Shown here one piece after another: positions 9,069-18,600 of a stretch of 64,000 nucleotides of DNA. Made by a program: the position numbers and the translations under genes. Position 1 is the stretch's first letter. Every line of letters begins with the position of its first letter. The notes beneath the pieces were generated by a model. The model had not been told where the DNA came from. It ran no database searches and saw only the letters and a list, made by a program, of their open reading frames with translations. Source of the DNA: Leucobacter chromiireducens subsp. solipictus (GTDB lineage Bacteria; Actinomycetota; Actinomycetes; Actinomycetales; Microbacteriaceae); assembly GCF_016758195.1 (NCBI RefSeq), contig NZ_QYAC01000001.1, positions 62,001-126,000 on the forward strand, given 5' to 3'.

Positions 9069-11210
9069 GTGCGCGTGGGTTCCGCGTTCGAGCGCGCCGA
9101 GGGCGCGAACGGGCGCGCCGTCGCGCGCGTCCTGCTCGACTCGGCGCTCCCGCAGCTCGACCACCTCTTCGACTACGCGGTCCCCGCGGAACTGGCCGAC
9201 GACATTCGCGTCGGGCAGCGTGTGCGCGTCCCGTTCCGCAACCGGGAACGAAAGTCCTTCGGCTACGTCATCGAGTTCGTCGACCGGAGCGAGTTCGGTG
9301 GCGAGCTCGCCCCGATCGCGGATCTCGTGACCACGGTGCCGCAGCTCACGCCCGAGGTGTGGCAGCTCGCGCGCGCCGTGGCGGATCGAGCGGGCGGATC
9401 CGCGGGCGACATACTGCGCCTCGCCATCCCGACGCGCCAGGTGCGCGTCGAGAAACAGCACCTCGCCGCGGCCGAGGCTGAGACTGAGGCCGCGCCTCCG
9501 GTGGAGCCCGCGCCCCCGGCAGATCCGGCGGATCTCGCACATCCCGGCGGCCCCGTAGCTCCTACAGCGTCCGCGGCTTCCGCAGCTTCCGCAGCTTCCG
9601 CAGTTCCTGCAGCGTCCGCGGCTTCCGCTGCCCCGAGCGCACCCGAAGCCGCCGTCGCCGCCGAGCTCGTCGCGGGTGCGCGCCTCGCGTTCACCGCCTC
9701 GCACGGGCCGGAGCGCCTGCACACGGGCGAGTGGGTGGGCAGCTGGGCCGCCCAGCTCGCCCGCACGGCCATCGCGGTGCACGCGCTCGGCCGGAGCGCG
9801 ATCCTCGTGACTCCCGACTACCGGGATCTCGACCAGCTCCGGGACGCGCTTGCCGCGCTCGGACACGAGGACGCGGTGCGCGTGGACTCCCGCCAGTCGA
9901 ACGGGGAACGCTACGCGAGCTTCCTGCGCGCACTCGACGGCGTGCCGCGGATCATTCTCGGCAACCGCTCGGCGGTGTATGCGCCCGCACACGAACTCGG
10001 GGCGATCCTGTTCTGGGACGACGGGGACCCGGTGCTCGCCGAGCCGCTGACGCCGTACGTGCACGCCCGCGATGCCGCGCTCGTGCGCGCCGAGCAGTCG
10101 CGTGCGGGTCTGTTTTTCATGGGCCACGCCCGGAGCTCCGAGGTCCAGCGGCTCGTGGAACTCGGCTACGTGCGGGATCAGGAGTTTCCGCCGCGCCGTA
10201 CCCGGGTGATCCACGCGGACTCCTCGATCGCCCCCGATGCCTTCGCTGGCCGGGTCCCGGAGTTCGCGGCGCGCACCATTCGCGAGGGGCTGCGCAGCGG
10301 CCCGGTCCTCGTGCAGGTCGCGACGGCCGGCTACGCGCCGGTCGCGGTGTGCGGGGACTGCGGTGACCTCGCCCGGTGCCGCGCCTGCGCGGGGCCGATC
10401 GGCTTCCGTGTGGTCGGCCGCGCCTCGTGTCGCTGGTGCGGCACGTACGCGAGCGACTGGCGCTGTAGCACCTGCGATGGGGAGCGGCTGCGGGAGCGCG
10501 GTATGGGGTCCGCGCGCACCGTGGAACAGTTCGAGCGGCAGTTCTCCGGGGTCCGGGTCATCCTGAGCGACGGGGAGCACCCGCGCGAGCGCGTTGACGG
10601 CCGCGCGGCGCTGGTCGTGGCGACGCGCGGGGCCGAGCCCCTCGCGGCGGGCGGGTACCGCGCGGTGATCCTGCTCGACGCGGAGCGGCTCCTCAGTCTC
10701 GAGACGTTGCGCGCGGGGGAGGACTGCCTGCGGTGGTGGGAGAACGCCGCCGCGCTGGCCGCGCCCGACGGGCTGTGCCTGATGGCCTCGGGCGGGGGGC
10801 CCGTGGTGCAGGCCTTTGTGCTCGGGCAGAGCACGGCATGGATCCGGAACGAACTCCGGGACCGGCAGGCGCTCCGCTACCCGCCCGCCGTGCGCGTGGC
10901 GAGCGTGAGCGGCGGCCCGGACGAGGTGGAGCGCGCCCTGCAGCAGATCGCGGGCCTCCCCGGCGTCGATTTCCTGGGCCCCACGCCGCTCCCGGCCGGC
11001 GGTGCGGCGCGCACCCCGGCGGGGCTCGTGCGCGCGATCGTGCGCTTCGAGTACGGCCAGGGTGGCGAGGTCGCGCGGCGGCTGCGCGGGGCGCTCGTGG
11101 CGGATGCGGCGGGGGCCTCCTCCCGCACCCGCAGCAAGAGCGCTCCGGGCCGCGCGCGCCCCGAGGCGCTGCGGCTCAGGTTCGACGATCGCGGCGTGTT
11201 CGACGGCTGA
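9069..11210 (+). CDS. priA: Primosomal protein N', helicase-deficient actinobacterial PriA
   Basis: The 713-residue product keeps the PriA N-terminal DNA 3'-end binding domain (VLLDSALPQLDHLFDYAVP...GQRVRVPFRNR) and the zinc-binding cysteines at about residues 430-475 (CGDCGDLARCRAC, CRWCGTYASDWRCSTC). The helicase Walker A is missing: HGPERLHTG stands where other phyla have a GxxGSGKT motif. This is the norm in Actinobacteria, where PriA is thought to have lost helicase activity. A low-complexity Ala/Ser-rich insertion of about 45 residues lies at 135-195. Starts at GTG directly after metK. Confidence 0.9.
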   Translation: MRVGSAFERAEGANGRAVARVLLDSALPQLDHLFDYAVPAELADDIRVGQRVRVPFRNRERKSFGYVIEFVDRSEFGGELAPIADLVTTVPQLTPEVWQLARAVADRAGGSAGDILRLAIPTRQVRVEKQHLAAAEAETEAAPPVEPAPPADPADLAHPGGPVAPTASAASAASAASAVPAASAASAAPSAPEAAVAAELVAGARLAFTASHGPERLHTGEWVGSWAAQLARTAIAVHALGRSAILVTPDYRDLDQLRDALAALGHEDAVRVDSRQSNGERYASFLRALDGVPRIILGNRSAVYAPAHELGAILFWDDGDPVLAEPLTPYVHARDAALVRAEQSRAGLFFMGHARSSEVQRLVELGYVRDQEFPPRRTRVIHADSSIAPDAFAGRVPEFAARTIREGLRSGPVLVQVATAGYAPVAVCGDCGDLARCRACAGPIGFRVVGRASCRWCGTYASDWRCSTCDGERLRERGMGSARTVEQFERQFSGVRVILSDGEHPRERVDGRAALVVATRGAEPLAAGGYRAVILLDAERLLSLETLRAGEDCLRWWENAAALAAPDGLCLMASGGGPVVQAFVLGQSTAWIRNELRDRQALRYPPAVRVASVSGGPDEVERALQQIAGLPGVDFLGPTPLPAGGAARTPAGLVRAIVRFEYGQGGEVARRLRGALVADAAGASSRTRSKSAPGRARPEALRLRFDDRGVFDG
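9565..9631. repeat. Short tandem repeats inside priA
   Basis: Degenerate copies of a 9-base unit (GCTTCCGCA and variants) encode the Ala-Ser stretch of the PriA interdomain insertion. Such in-frame repeats can change length by slippage. Confidence 0.7.
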
Positions 11211-11236
11211 TCCCGCGTTCCGGGCCGTTCCTGGCA

Positions 11237-11242
11237 TACGCT
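11237..11242 (+). promoter_or_regulatory. -10 box TACGCT, predicted leaderless mRNA
   Basis: TACGCT is exactly 6 bases before the ATG at 11249, which lacks a ribosome-binding site. Confidence 0.5.
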
Positions 11243-11248
11243 GAGCGC

Positions 11249-12727
11249 ATGGATGGACTGAACGAGTTGGTGCTCGCAGCGGGGGATCGCCTCTGGACGT
11301 GGGCGGTGCTGCCCGTCCTGGTGGTGCTCGGCCTGTATTTCACGATCCGCTCCGGCGTGGTGCAGTTCCGGTGGTTCCCGGAGATGCTGCGCACACTCAC
11401 GAACAAGACGCCGACGAATGCCGACGGCACCCCGCAATCGGTGTCCGCGTTCCAAGCCTTCACGATCTCCGCCGCGTCTCGCGTGGGCGTGGGCAACATC
11501 GCCGGCGTCGGGACCGCGATCGCGATCGGCGGCCCGGGCGCGGTGTTCTGGATGTGGACGATGGCGTTTGTCGGCGGGGCGTCAAGCTTTGTTGAATCGA
11601 CACTCGGCCAGCTGTTCAAGGTGAAGGATCCGAACGGTTTTCGCGGCGGTCCCGCGTACTACATGCTGCACGGACTGCGCTCGCGGTGGATGGGCACGCT
11701 GTTCGCCGGGATCCTCATCGTGTGCTTCCCGTTCGCGTTCTCCTCGCTACAGGCCAACACGATCAGCGCGACCCTCGTGACGAGCATCGACGTGGGATCG
11801 AGCAGCGCCGGATGGATCACGCTCGGCGTGGGCATCGTGCTCGCGATCCTCACCGCGCTTGTGGTGTTCGGCGGGGTGCGCAGGATCGCGAGCGTCACGC
11901 AGGCGGTGGTGCCGGCGATGGCGCTTGCGTACCTGCTGCTCGGGCTGGTCATTGTCTTCCTGCACCTCGATCAGCTGCCGGCGGTGTTCGCATCGATCTA
12001 CACGCAGGCCTTTGGCGTCAACGAGGTGGTGGGTGCCGCGTTCGGCATGATCCTGATGACGGGCATCAAGCGCGGCATGTTCTCCAACGAGGCGGGCCTG
12101 GGTTCCGCGCCGAACGCGGGCGCGAGCGCCGCGGTCACTCACCCGGTGAAGCAGGGACTCGTGCAGACCCTCGGCGTGTACTTTGATACCTTCCTGATCT
12201 GCTCGATCACGGCGTTTATCATCCTGGTGACGGGGCCGGACCTTGCGAACGCGACGCGGGGGATCGGGCTCACGCAGGAGGCGATCACCGGCACGCTCGG
12301 CCCGTGGTCGAACGTCCTGCTCAGCGTGATCATCTTCCTGCTCGCGTTCAGCTCGATCCTCGGCAACTACTACTACGGCGAATCGAACATCGAGTTCATT
12401 TCGACGAGCGCGCGCGTGCTCTTCGGCTACCGCGTGCTCGCCGTGCTCGCGATCTTCGTCGGCGCGATTGCGTCGGCGGATCTCATCTGGAACACCGCCG
12501 ACGCGATCATGGGCGTGATGGCGCTCGTCAATCTGGTGGCGATCGGCCTGCTCTCGGGGCTCGTGTTCCGCCTCATGAAGGACTACTCGGCGCAGCGCCG
12601 GGCCGGGCGAGACCCCGTGTTCACCCGGGCGTTGATGCCCGATGTTGCCGGTATCTCCTGCTGGGAAGACGAGCAGAGTGTGACCGGGCAGATCACGGTC
12701 GAGGCCGGGACGCGGCGGACACGCTAA
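11249..12727 (+). CDS. Alanine/glycine:cation symporter (AGCS) family
   Basis: The 492-residue membrane protein has about ten hydrophobic segments and AGCS family landmarks: FTISAASRVGVGNIAGVGTAI near residue 75, GGPGAVFWMWTMAFVGG just after, and GIKRGMFSNEAGLGSAPNAGAS at about residue 270. Members import alanine or glycine with sodium or protons. The ORF is open to 10733, but that part overlaps priA and lacks membrane character; ATG 11249 begins a normal first helix and follows a -10 box by 6 bases, suggesting its own leaderless promoter. Converges with the solo trpB across a tandem repeat. Confidence 0.92.
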   Translation: MDGLNELVLAAGDRLWTWAVLPVLVVLGLYFTIRSGVVQFRWFPEMLRTLTNKTPTNADGTPQSVSAFQAFTISAASRVGVGNIAGVGTAIAIGGPGAVFWMWTMAFVGGASSFVESTLGQLFKVKDPNGFRGGPAYYMLHGLRSRWMGTLFAGILIVCFPFAFSSLQANTISATLVTSIDVGSSSAGWITLGVGIVLAILTALVVFGGVRRIASVTQAVVPAMALAYLLLGLVIVFLHLDQLPAVFASIYTQAFGVNEVVGAAFGMILMTGIKRGMFSNEAGLGSAPNAGASAAVTHPVKQGLVQTLGVYFDTFLICSITAFIILVTGPDLANATRGIGLTQEAITGTLGPWSNVLLSVIIFLLAFSSILGNYYYGESNIEFISTSARVLFGYRVLAVLAIFVGAIASADLIWNTADAIMGVMALVNLVAIGLLSGLVFRLMKDYSAQRRAGRDPVFTRALMPDVAGISCWEDEQSVTGQITVEAGTRRTR

Positions 12728-12733
12728 CCCCGG

Positions 12734-12764
12734 GGTGCCGGATCCGGCATTCGGATCCGGCACC
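12734..12764. terminator. 12-bp perfect hairpin between convergent genes
   Basis: GGTGCCGGATCC (12734-12745) and GGATCCGGCACC (12753-12764) form a perfect inverted repeat with a 7-base loop. It lacks a T-tract but lies between two convergent genes and may act as a bidirectional terminator. It shares bases with the tandem repeat next to it. Confidence 0.5.
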
Positions 12765-12792
12765 GCGATCCGGCACCGCGATCCGGCACTGC
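12741..12792. repeat. Four tandem 13-bp repeats
   Basis: Four head-to-tail copies start at 12741, 12754, 12767 and 12780. Units 2 and 3 are identical (GATCCGGCACCGC); units 1 and 4 differ at the 3' end. The array lies between the stop codons of the symporter and solo trpB. Confidence 0.85.
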
Positions 12793-12831
12793 GCGTCGAC
12801 GCAGCCCCGCCCCGCCCCCAAGCGTCCGCGA

Positions 12832-14061
12832 TTACGCGCCGCGCAACCGTTCCGCCACGAAGTCGACGTCCTTGTCGCCGCGGCCCGACAGATTCGCGAT
12901 GATGACGGCATCCTGCGGCAGCGTCGGCGCGAGCGTCACGACGTGGGCGAGCGCGTGCGCGGATTCGAGCGCCGGGATGATGCCCTCGGTGCGGGTGAGC
13001 AGCTGGAACGCGGCGAGCGTCTCCGCGTCGCTTGCGGTGACATACTCGGCGCGGCCGATCTGCGCGAGGTGCGCGTGCTGCGGCCCCACCCCGGGATAGT
13101 CGATCCCGGACGCGATCGAGTGCACGGGCGCGGGCTCGCCGTGCTCGTCCTGCAACACCTTCGTGTGCATGCCGTGCAGGGTGCCGGGGGTGCCGAGCGT
13201 CATCGTGGCGGCGTGGCGATCCCCGTCGAGTCCCTCACCGGCGGGCTCCACGCCGATGATGCGGACGGACTCGTCCGCGAGGAACGCGTCGAAGAGCCCC
13301 ATGGCGTTGGAGCCGCCGCCGACGGCCGCGACAAGTGCGTCGGGGAGCTTGCCCTCGGCCTCGAGGAGTTGCGCGCGGGCCTCGCGCCCCACGACCGACT
13401 GGAAGTCCCGCACCATCGACGGGTACGGGTGCGGGCCCACGACCGAGCCGATCGCGAAGAAGTACTCGTCCGGGGCTGCGGCGTAGACGCCGAAGGCGGA
13501 GTCCACGGCCTCCTTCAGCGATTTCCCGCCCTCCTCGACCGCGACCACCGACGCGCCGAGCAGTTCCATGCGGACCACGTTCGGGTGCTGCTTGGCGACG
13601 TCGATCGCGCCCATGTGGATCTCGCATTTGAGGCCGAGCAGGGTGGCCGCGGTGGCGAGCGCCACGCCGTGCTGCCCCGCCCCGGTTTCGGCGATCAGCG
13701 TGGTCTTGCCCATCCGCTTCGCGAGCAGCGCCTCACCCAGGCAGTGATTGATCTTGTGCGCGCCCGTGTGGTTGAGGTCCTCGCGTTTGAGGTAGACGCG
13801 GGCTCCGCCGAGCTCGCGCGTCAGGTTCTCCGCGAAGTAGAGGAGGGACGGCCGGCCGACGTACTTCGCGAGGAGTGCCTGAAGCTCATCCTGAAATGCG
13901 GGATCCGCGGCCGCGGCGGCATAGGCCGCAGCCACCTCCGCGATGGGTTCGACGAGGAACGGCGGGAGGGCCGCGCCGCCGAACTCGCCGAAAAACCCGG
14001 CCGCGTCGGCGCGGTAGGGCGAGTCCGTGCGCTCGGTGGGGAGCGAAGAGATCTGTGTCAT
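12832..14061 (-). CDS. trpB: Stand-alone tryptophan synthase beta chain (second copy)
   Basis: The 409-residue PLP enzyme condenses indole and serine to tryptophan. The PLP lysine is K103 in [10 protein letters not shown], the phosphate-binding loop is [10 protein letters not shown], and [20 protein letters not shown] is intact. It belongs to the TrpB1 type (COG0133-like) but differs clearly from the operon copy at 28505 ([20 protein letters not shown] here, [20 protein letters not shown] there). No trpA or other trp gene is adjacent. The start is ATG 14061, after GAAGGAACAGAC. The 130 bases upstream hold a full tryptophan attenuator, so expression should rise when charged tRNA-Trp is scarce. 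The likely role is indole salvage or a back-up enzyme. Confidence 0.93.
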   Translation of the reverse strand: MTQISSLPTERTDSPYRADAAGFFGEFGGAALPPFLVEPIAEVAAAYAAAAADPAFQDELQALLAKYVGRPSLLYFAENLTRELGGARVYLKREDLNHTGAHKINHCLGEALLAKRMGKTTLIAETGAGQHGVALATAATLLGLKCEIHMGAIDVAKQHPNVVRMELLGASVVAVEEGGKSLKEAVDSAFGVYAAAPDEYFFAIGSVVGPHPYPSMVRDFQSVVGREARAQLLEAEGKLPDALVAAVGGGSNAMGLFDAFLADESVRIIGVEPAGEGLDGDRHAATMTLGTPGTLHGMHTKVLQDEHGEPAPVHSIASGIDYPGVGPQHAHLAQIGRAEYVTASDAETLAAFQLLTRTEGIIPALESAHALAHVVTLAPTLPQDAVIIANLSGRGDKDVDFVAERLRGA

Positions 14062-14100
14062 GTCTGTTCCTTCGAGGTGGGGCCCCTCGCAGACACACAA

Positions 14101-14124
14101 ACACCGCCTACGAGTAGGCGGTGT
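14101..14124 (-). terminator. Attenuator terminator of the solo trpB leader
   Basis: Read on the minus strand, ACACCGCCTA-CTCG-TAGGCGGTGT is a perfect 10-bp stem with a 4-base loop, followed by TTGTGTGTCTG. Its 5' arm can instead pair with TAGGGCGGT at 14161-14153, just after the leader Trp codons, giving an antiterminator. A competing CCGCC-TAG-GGCGG hairpin (14166-14154) covers the leader stop codon. This is the classic segment 1:2, 2:3, 3:4 arrangement. Confidence 0.85.
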
Positions 14125-14158
14125 CGGGATGCATGCAGATGCGTGAAGAGTGACCGCC

Positions 14159-14191
14159 CTAGGCGGCCCACCACTGATTCACGAAATGCAT
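14159..14191 (-). CDS. trpL: Tryptophan leader peptide
   Basis: The 10-codon ORF encodes [10 protein letters not shown] and stops at TAG. Two adjacent Trp codons (TGG TGG) sit right before the attenuator hairpins. A ribosome stalled there for lack of charged tRNA-Trp would free the antiterminator and allow trpB transcription. A -10 box TACACT (14203-14198) is 6 bases upstream of the ATG, so the leader mRNA probably starts on the ATG itself, as in corynebacterial leader peptides. There is no ribosome-binding site. Confidence 0.85.
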   Translation of the reverse strand: MHFVNQWWAA

Positions 14192-14197
14192 GAGGCG

Positions 14198-14203
14198 AGT
14201 GTA
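14198..14203 (-). promoter_or_regulatory. -10 box TACACT of the trpL-trpB transcript
   Basis: On the minus strand TACACT is 6 bases upstream of the leader peptide ATG. A weak -35 (CCGACA or GACACG) lies near 14222-14229, inside the 5' end of the divergent gene's leader. Confidence 0.55.
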
Positions 14204-14240
14204 GCACCCCGCCGCGGGAGCCGTGTCGGAGGACCTCGTT

Positions 14241-15623
14241 ATGATCGACACGATGATCGCGCAGCCAGCTTCCGTCCGGGGTTTCTCGAGCGAGACCCGC
14301 GCGCTCCCACACGCCGATGGCGGACTTGCGCTGGCGCTCGCACCCGGATTCACCGCGGCTGGCTGGGATCCGGAGCCACAGTTCTTCTCGGGCTTTGCGA
14401 CGCAGCCGCTGGTGCTCGCGCGCGGTCTGCTCGCGCTCGCCGATGTCACCGCGACGCGGTATTTCCAGTACGTGCCGACGACCCTGCGCGACCCTATTCT
14501 GAGCGCGCACGGGGATCGCTTGCGCGCGGAGACCTTCTCTGCGTGCAACGGGGTATACGCCCGCCTGGACCTGCTCGGCGGCGGTTTCGACGGCGGCGAG
14601 ATCGGCCGGGGCGCCACCAACGTGGATCTGGGAGCCGGATCCCGTGCCGTGCTGGCCGCGGTGCGGCGCGCCGAACTGCTGCACCTGGCCGTCGGCGGTG
14701 CGGGGCTGAGCCTCGCCACCCCGGAACAGCACAGTCACGAGCGTCCCGTGGTGATGCCTGACCGGTGGGTGCGGGCGCTCGGGAATGTCGCGGAACTCCA
14801 CCGGCGGCTCACCCCACGGATGGTACTCAACGCTGACGAGTCACGCGCGTTCCTCGCCGCCGTCCCGGCAGCGACGGCGGGTGGGCGCACCGTGTGGCTG
14901 GCCCGCGCCCGTGACGGGGTGCGCGTGAGCCAGCGTCCCGCCGCGGGGGCCGTGGGGATCGCGGGCCTGCACCGGTTGAGCGCAGCAAAGCGGGTACTGC
15001 CGCACGTGACCGGACTCACCGTCTACGGCGACGACGTATCCGGGGCCAGGGCCGTAGAGATCCGGCTCCCGGCTGCCCGACTCACCGTGGGCGTGACGGC
15101 CGAACCCTGGCGCGGGCACTCCGGCGAGGGAGCGTTGCTCGCCGCCCTCGCGGGGCCCGAGGTGATGGCCGACGCGGAGCACATCGCCGCGCTGCTCGCA
15201 TTCGAACCCGAACTCGACATCTCCGTGCTCGCGCGGCGCAGCGGGTTGACGGAGGCCCGGGTGCGGGGCGCTGTTGCGGTGCTCGCCGCTGGCGGCCGGG
15301 TGGGATGGGATCTTGCCGACGGCGCCTACTTCCACCGGGAAGTCCCGACGTGCGCCGCGACCGCCGCGCGGGATCAGCCGCGCCTCGCGGCCGCGCGCAC
15401 GTTGCTCGCCCTGGGCCGGGTGGCGCGCGGAGACCGCGGCACGGACGCCGCAGAGACCTGGACCGTGCGGGGCGCGGAACCGGGGACCGAATCCGTGGTG
15501 CGCCGCCGGGGTGGCATGCTGAGCTGCAGCTGCGCTTGGGGGCTGCGCCACGGGGCGGGCCGTGGCCCCTGCGCACATGCGCTCGCGGTCACACTCTCGC
15601 TCACACCCTCGGAGGACTCATGA
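14241..15623 (+). CDS. SWIM zinc-finger domain protein
   Basis: The product of 460 residues has no signal or membrane segment. Near the C-terminus it has a SWIM motif CxC-x12-CxH: C429, C431, C444, H446 (CSCAWGLRHGAGRGPCAH). SWIM domains bind DNA or proteins through zinc. A winged-helix-like segment (DISVLARRSGLTEARVRGAVAVLAAGGRV) lies near residues 325-360. ATG 14241 is preferred because GGAGG lies 8 bases upstream; GTG 14223 is the alternative. Its stop overlaps the next start (ATGA), so it forms an operon with the giant protein. SWIM proteins are often found with MoxR ATPase and VWA genes (YehLMPQ-type); none are here. Confidence 0.75.
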   Translation: MIDTMIAQPASVRGFSSETRALPHADGGLALALAPGFTAAGWDPEPQFFSGFATQPLVLARGLLALADVTATRYFQYVPTTLRDPILSAHGDRLRAETFSACNGVYARLDLLGGGFDGGEIGRGATNVDLGAGSRAVLAAVRRAELLHLAVGGAGLSLATPEQHSHERPVVMPDRWVRALGNVAELHRRLTPRMVLNADESRAFLAAVPAATAGGRTVWLARARDGVRVSQRPAAGAVGIAGLHRLSAAKRVLPHVTGLTVYGDDVSGARAVEIRLPAARLTVGVTAEPWRGHSGEGALLAALAGPEVMADAEHIAALLAFEPELDISVLARRSGLTEARVRGAVAVLAAGGRVGWDLADGAYFHREVPTCAATAARDQPRLAAARTLLALGRVARGDRGTDAAETWTVRGAEPGTESVVRRRGGMLSCSCAWGLRHGAGRGPCAHALAVTLSLTPSEDS

Positions 15624-18600
15624 GCCAAATCACCACGCCAGACACTCCGGCCGCGCTCGCGCGGTCGCTCGCCGTGTTTGCCGAGTTGGGGTGGGTCGGG
15701 CAGCCCGCCGCGGCAGCCGCGGGCCTGCCGCTGGGGACCCCTGATCAGCGCCGGATCGCGCTCGCGGGGCTGCGCGGGGGAGCGTGGGGTGCGTTTGAGG
15801 CCACGAGTCCGCAGAGCTATGGCTGGCGGAGCTGGCTGGGTGCCGACATTGACGCGGGCGTGCTTGCGCTGTTCGCGATCCGGCTGGGCGTCACCGTGCG
15901 GCGCGCGCTCGCGGTGCTGACGGGCGGGGAACGGCTTCCCGAGGCTGCCGTGGTCGCCGCGATCAGCGACCGCGGCGCGGCGTACGCGACGGAATTCGTG
16001 ACGCGAGCGTCAACCGGTGCGGGCCGGCTGTGGGTGGACGCAACGTCGCGCTTCGCTGGGATCACCGTGCGCCTGGTTCACCGCCTGGGGCTGCCGGTAC
16101 CGCAGCGGCTCGACTACCTGCGGGACTGGGCCGTGTACGCCCTGGGTGCCCCCGGGAACGACGGCTGGCTGCAGCCGCGCGAGCGACCCGCGATCGATCC
16201 CGCGGAGCTTGCCCCGCGCTTCGCCGAGCACGCCGCGGTCGCGGTCGCCGCCGGGCTGAGCGTCACCGGTCCCTTCGGGCCGCTCATGGACGCCGCCCGT
16301 GAACGCGGATGGCTCGACGAAGACGCGGCCCGGGCGCTGGCCTTCGCGGGCCTCGACGCGGCGCAGCGCCCGGGCGATCGCAAGGTGTGGGCGGTGCTGC
16401 TCACCGACCGCCTCGGCGTGACCGGGCCGGATCGCGTCGCCGAACTGCGGGAGCGGGCCGACGCCCTGGTCTCCGCGATCGCCACGGGAGATGCCGCACT
16501 GATCGAGGCGTTTGGCCCGCCGCTCATTGCTCACGGTGACGAGCAGACCGTCGCCGATGTCCTCCAGCTGGGCCTGAGGGCGCGGACCAAAAAGGCGCGC
16601 CGCGCATTGCTCGGCGCGGCAGCCGCGCGACCCCGGCCCGCGGCGGCCGAGGAGCTCGCGCCCCTCGTCGCCGCGATCGCCACAGGCGCTGACGCTCCGC
16701 TCGCCCGTGCGGCGCGCGCCGTCCTCACCGCGTGGGGGCTCGACCGCGACACGACCGCCCGGGACCAGAGACCGTTGCAGCTGGATGCCCCTGTGCGTGG
16801 CGTATGGCTGCCCACCCCACCGCTGTGGGAAGTGCCGCGCTTCGACATCGGTGAAGTAAGCGCCGCGGCACTCACCGCGGCAGCCGCCGCGCTCAGCGGT
16901 GCCCCGGAGAGCTCCGTGAGCGACCCCGCGGCCGAGCGGGTGCTCGCGCTGGCGAATCGAGTGGCGCGGACGGATGCGGCGGCCGCCCGAGTGGCGCTGC
17001 GCGGGGTCCGGCCACAGTGGGTGCCCGGCCTGCGCGGAATTGCGGAGTGGGTTGCCGAGCTGCCGATCCCCATGCTCGATCGGCCACCCCGCAGCGATAT
17101 TCCCGGCTCCAGCGCCACGGTGTACCCACCCGTCCCCGCCCGCGACGCCGCCGTGCTGCAGCGTCTCGGCTCGGTGCCGGAGCTGCTCTCCACCCCGAGC
17201 TGGGACGACCTCCGCGTGGACCCCGCAGACCTCGTTGCGCGGTTGCGTGCGTATGACGCAGGGGACGCGAGCGCGATCGAGGCGGACCTGCTGCTCGCGC
17301 TGCTGCGGCTCGACCTCGGAGCGCTCACCCCCGAGATCTCCGCCGAGCTCGCCGAACTCCGCGTCCCCGTGATCGGCCAGGACGGCGCGACGCTGGCCAC
17401 GCCGGCAGGACCCGCCGTCCTGCGCTACCTCGCGGACCCCCTCCGGGAGCCCGACCGGGTACTGGACCCGCAGCGGCACTGGTGGGCCCCGGGCATTCTC
17501 ACCCTGCCGGAGTCCCTTGCCGAGTTTCCGCCGCGGCTCCGCACCGACACGGTCCACGGCGGGCTCACCCTCGACGCCTGGCCGGGAGGCGGCGACACCG
17601 CGGGATGGGGCATCGAACACTCCGAGCTTGCCGGGCTAGGCCGCGACCTGGGTGTGCTCGTGACCCGCTCGGTCCCGCTCACGCCCGGGCTCGCCGTCAA
17701 CCTCCTCGGGGCCCAACGCGGCTTCCACGAGCGGGCCGTGGTCGCCGGGACTCAGGCCGTGCGGGACGCGTGGGCCCGCGGCATCCTCATCCCCGGGACG
17801 GCAGACCCCGCGCGGCTCGATTGGCAGGAGACCCCGGGGAAGCTCGCCGGCTTCGCGGCGGCATGCGCCGAGCTCGCCGACGAGGGGCTGCTCGCCGTGG
17901 TGTGGCCGCTGCTCGACGCCCTGGTCGCCCGCTCGCTGCGCGCACCCCGATTGCTGGCGGGCACCGCCGAGCTCGTCACCGGAGTGGGGGAGCTGCTCCC
18001 CGCCGTGCGGAGCGCGGTGGCCGCGGGCGTCGCTCCCGCGGATTCGCTCGCGCTGCCCGGCACGCGCGCGCTCGCAGCCGCCCCGGGGAACTCCCGCGCG
18101 GTCGCGGTGGCCCGGAAGATCGCGGCCGAGTTGCCGGAAGACGCCGTGCCTGCGCCGCCCGGTGCCCCGGCCGTGTCTGCGGGTGCTGCGGCCGCGGCAA
18201 CGCCTGCGGGTGCTACGGCTCCGGCCCCAATGAGCGATGCGGCCTTCGAGGAGGCGTGGCCGTCGCGTCGGGGCGTGGGCCCCGCGATCGACGACGGGGC
18301 CGCGGTCACGGCGCGCTGGCACGACCCGAACGCGTCGACGCGATTCCTGGAGATCGGCCTCGCCTTCCCCGCCGAGCGGCTCGCTGATTCGAGCCACGGG
18401 GACCGCGTGTTCCGGACCCGCACATCGTGGTTCTATGACCTCGAACACGAGGGGCAGTGCGGCATGACGGAGGGGCTCGACAGCCCGTTCCGCCACGATG
18501 CGCGCGCCTGGCTGCGCTGGGATCCGGCCGCCGCCGGCGGAACCGGCGCGGTCGCGGTCGCGGCGCACCGGAACTGGCGGGACGGGGCCGACGGCCCGCT

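Noticed and set aside
7863..11237. 1124-codon open frame on the minus strand
   Set aside because: It is antisense to metK and priA in full, with repetitive Arg/Ala/His-rich translation typical of high-GC shadow frames.
10733..11248. N-terminal extension of the alanine symporter
   Set aside because: It overlaps priA, is Arg/Ala-rich without membrane character, and a -10 box sits 6 bases before ATG 11249.
15305..15619. N-terminal extension of the giant protein
   Set aside because: It overlaps the SWIM gene in another frame; ATG 15620 has GGAGG and a coupled overlap.
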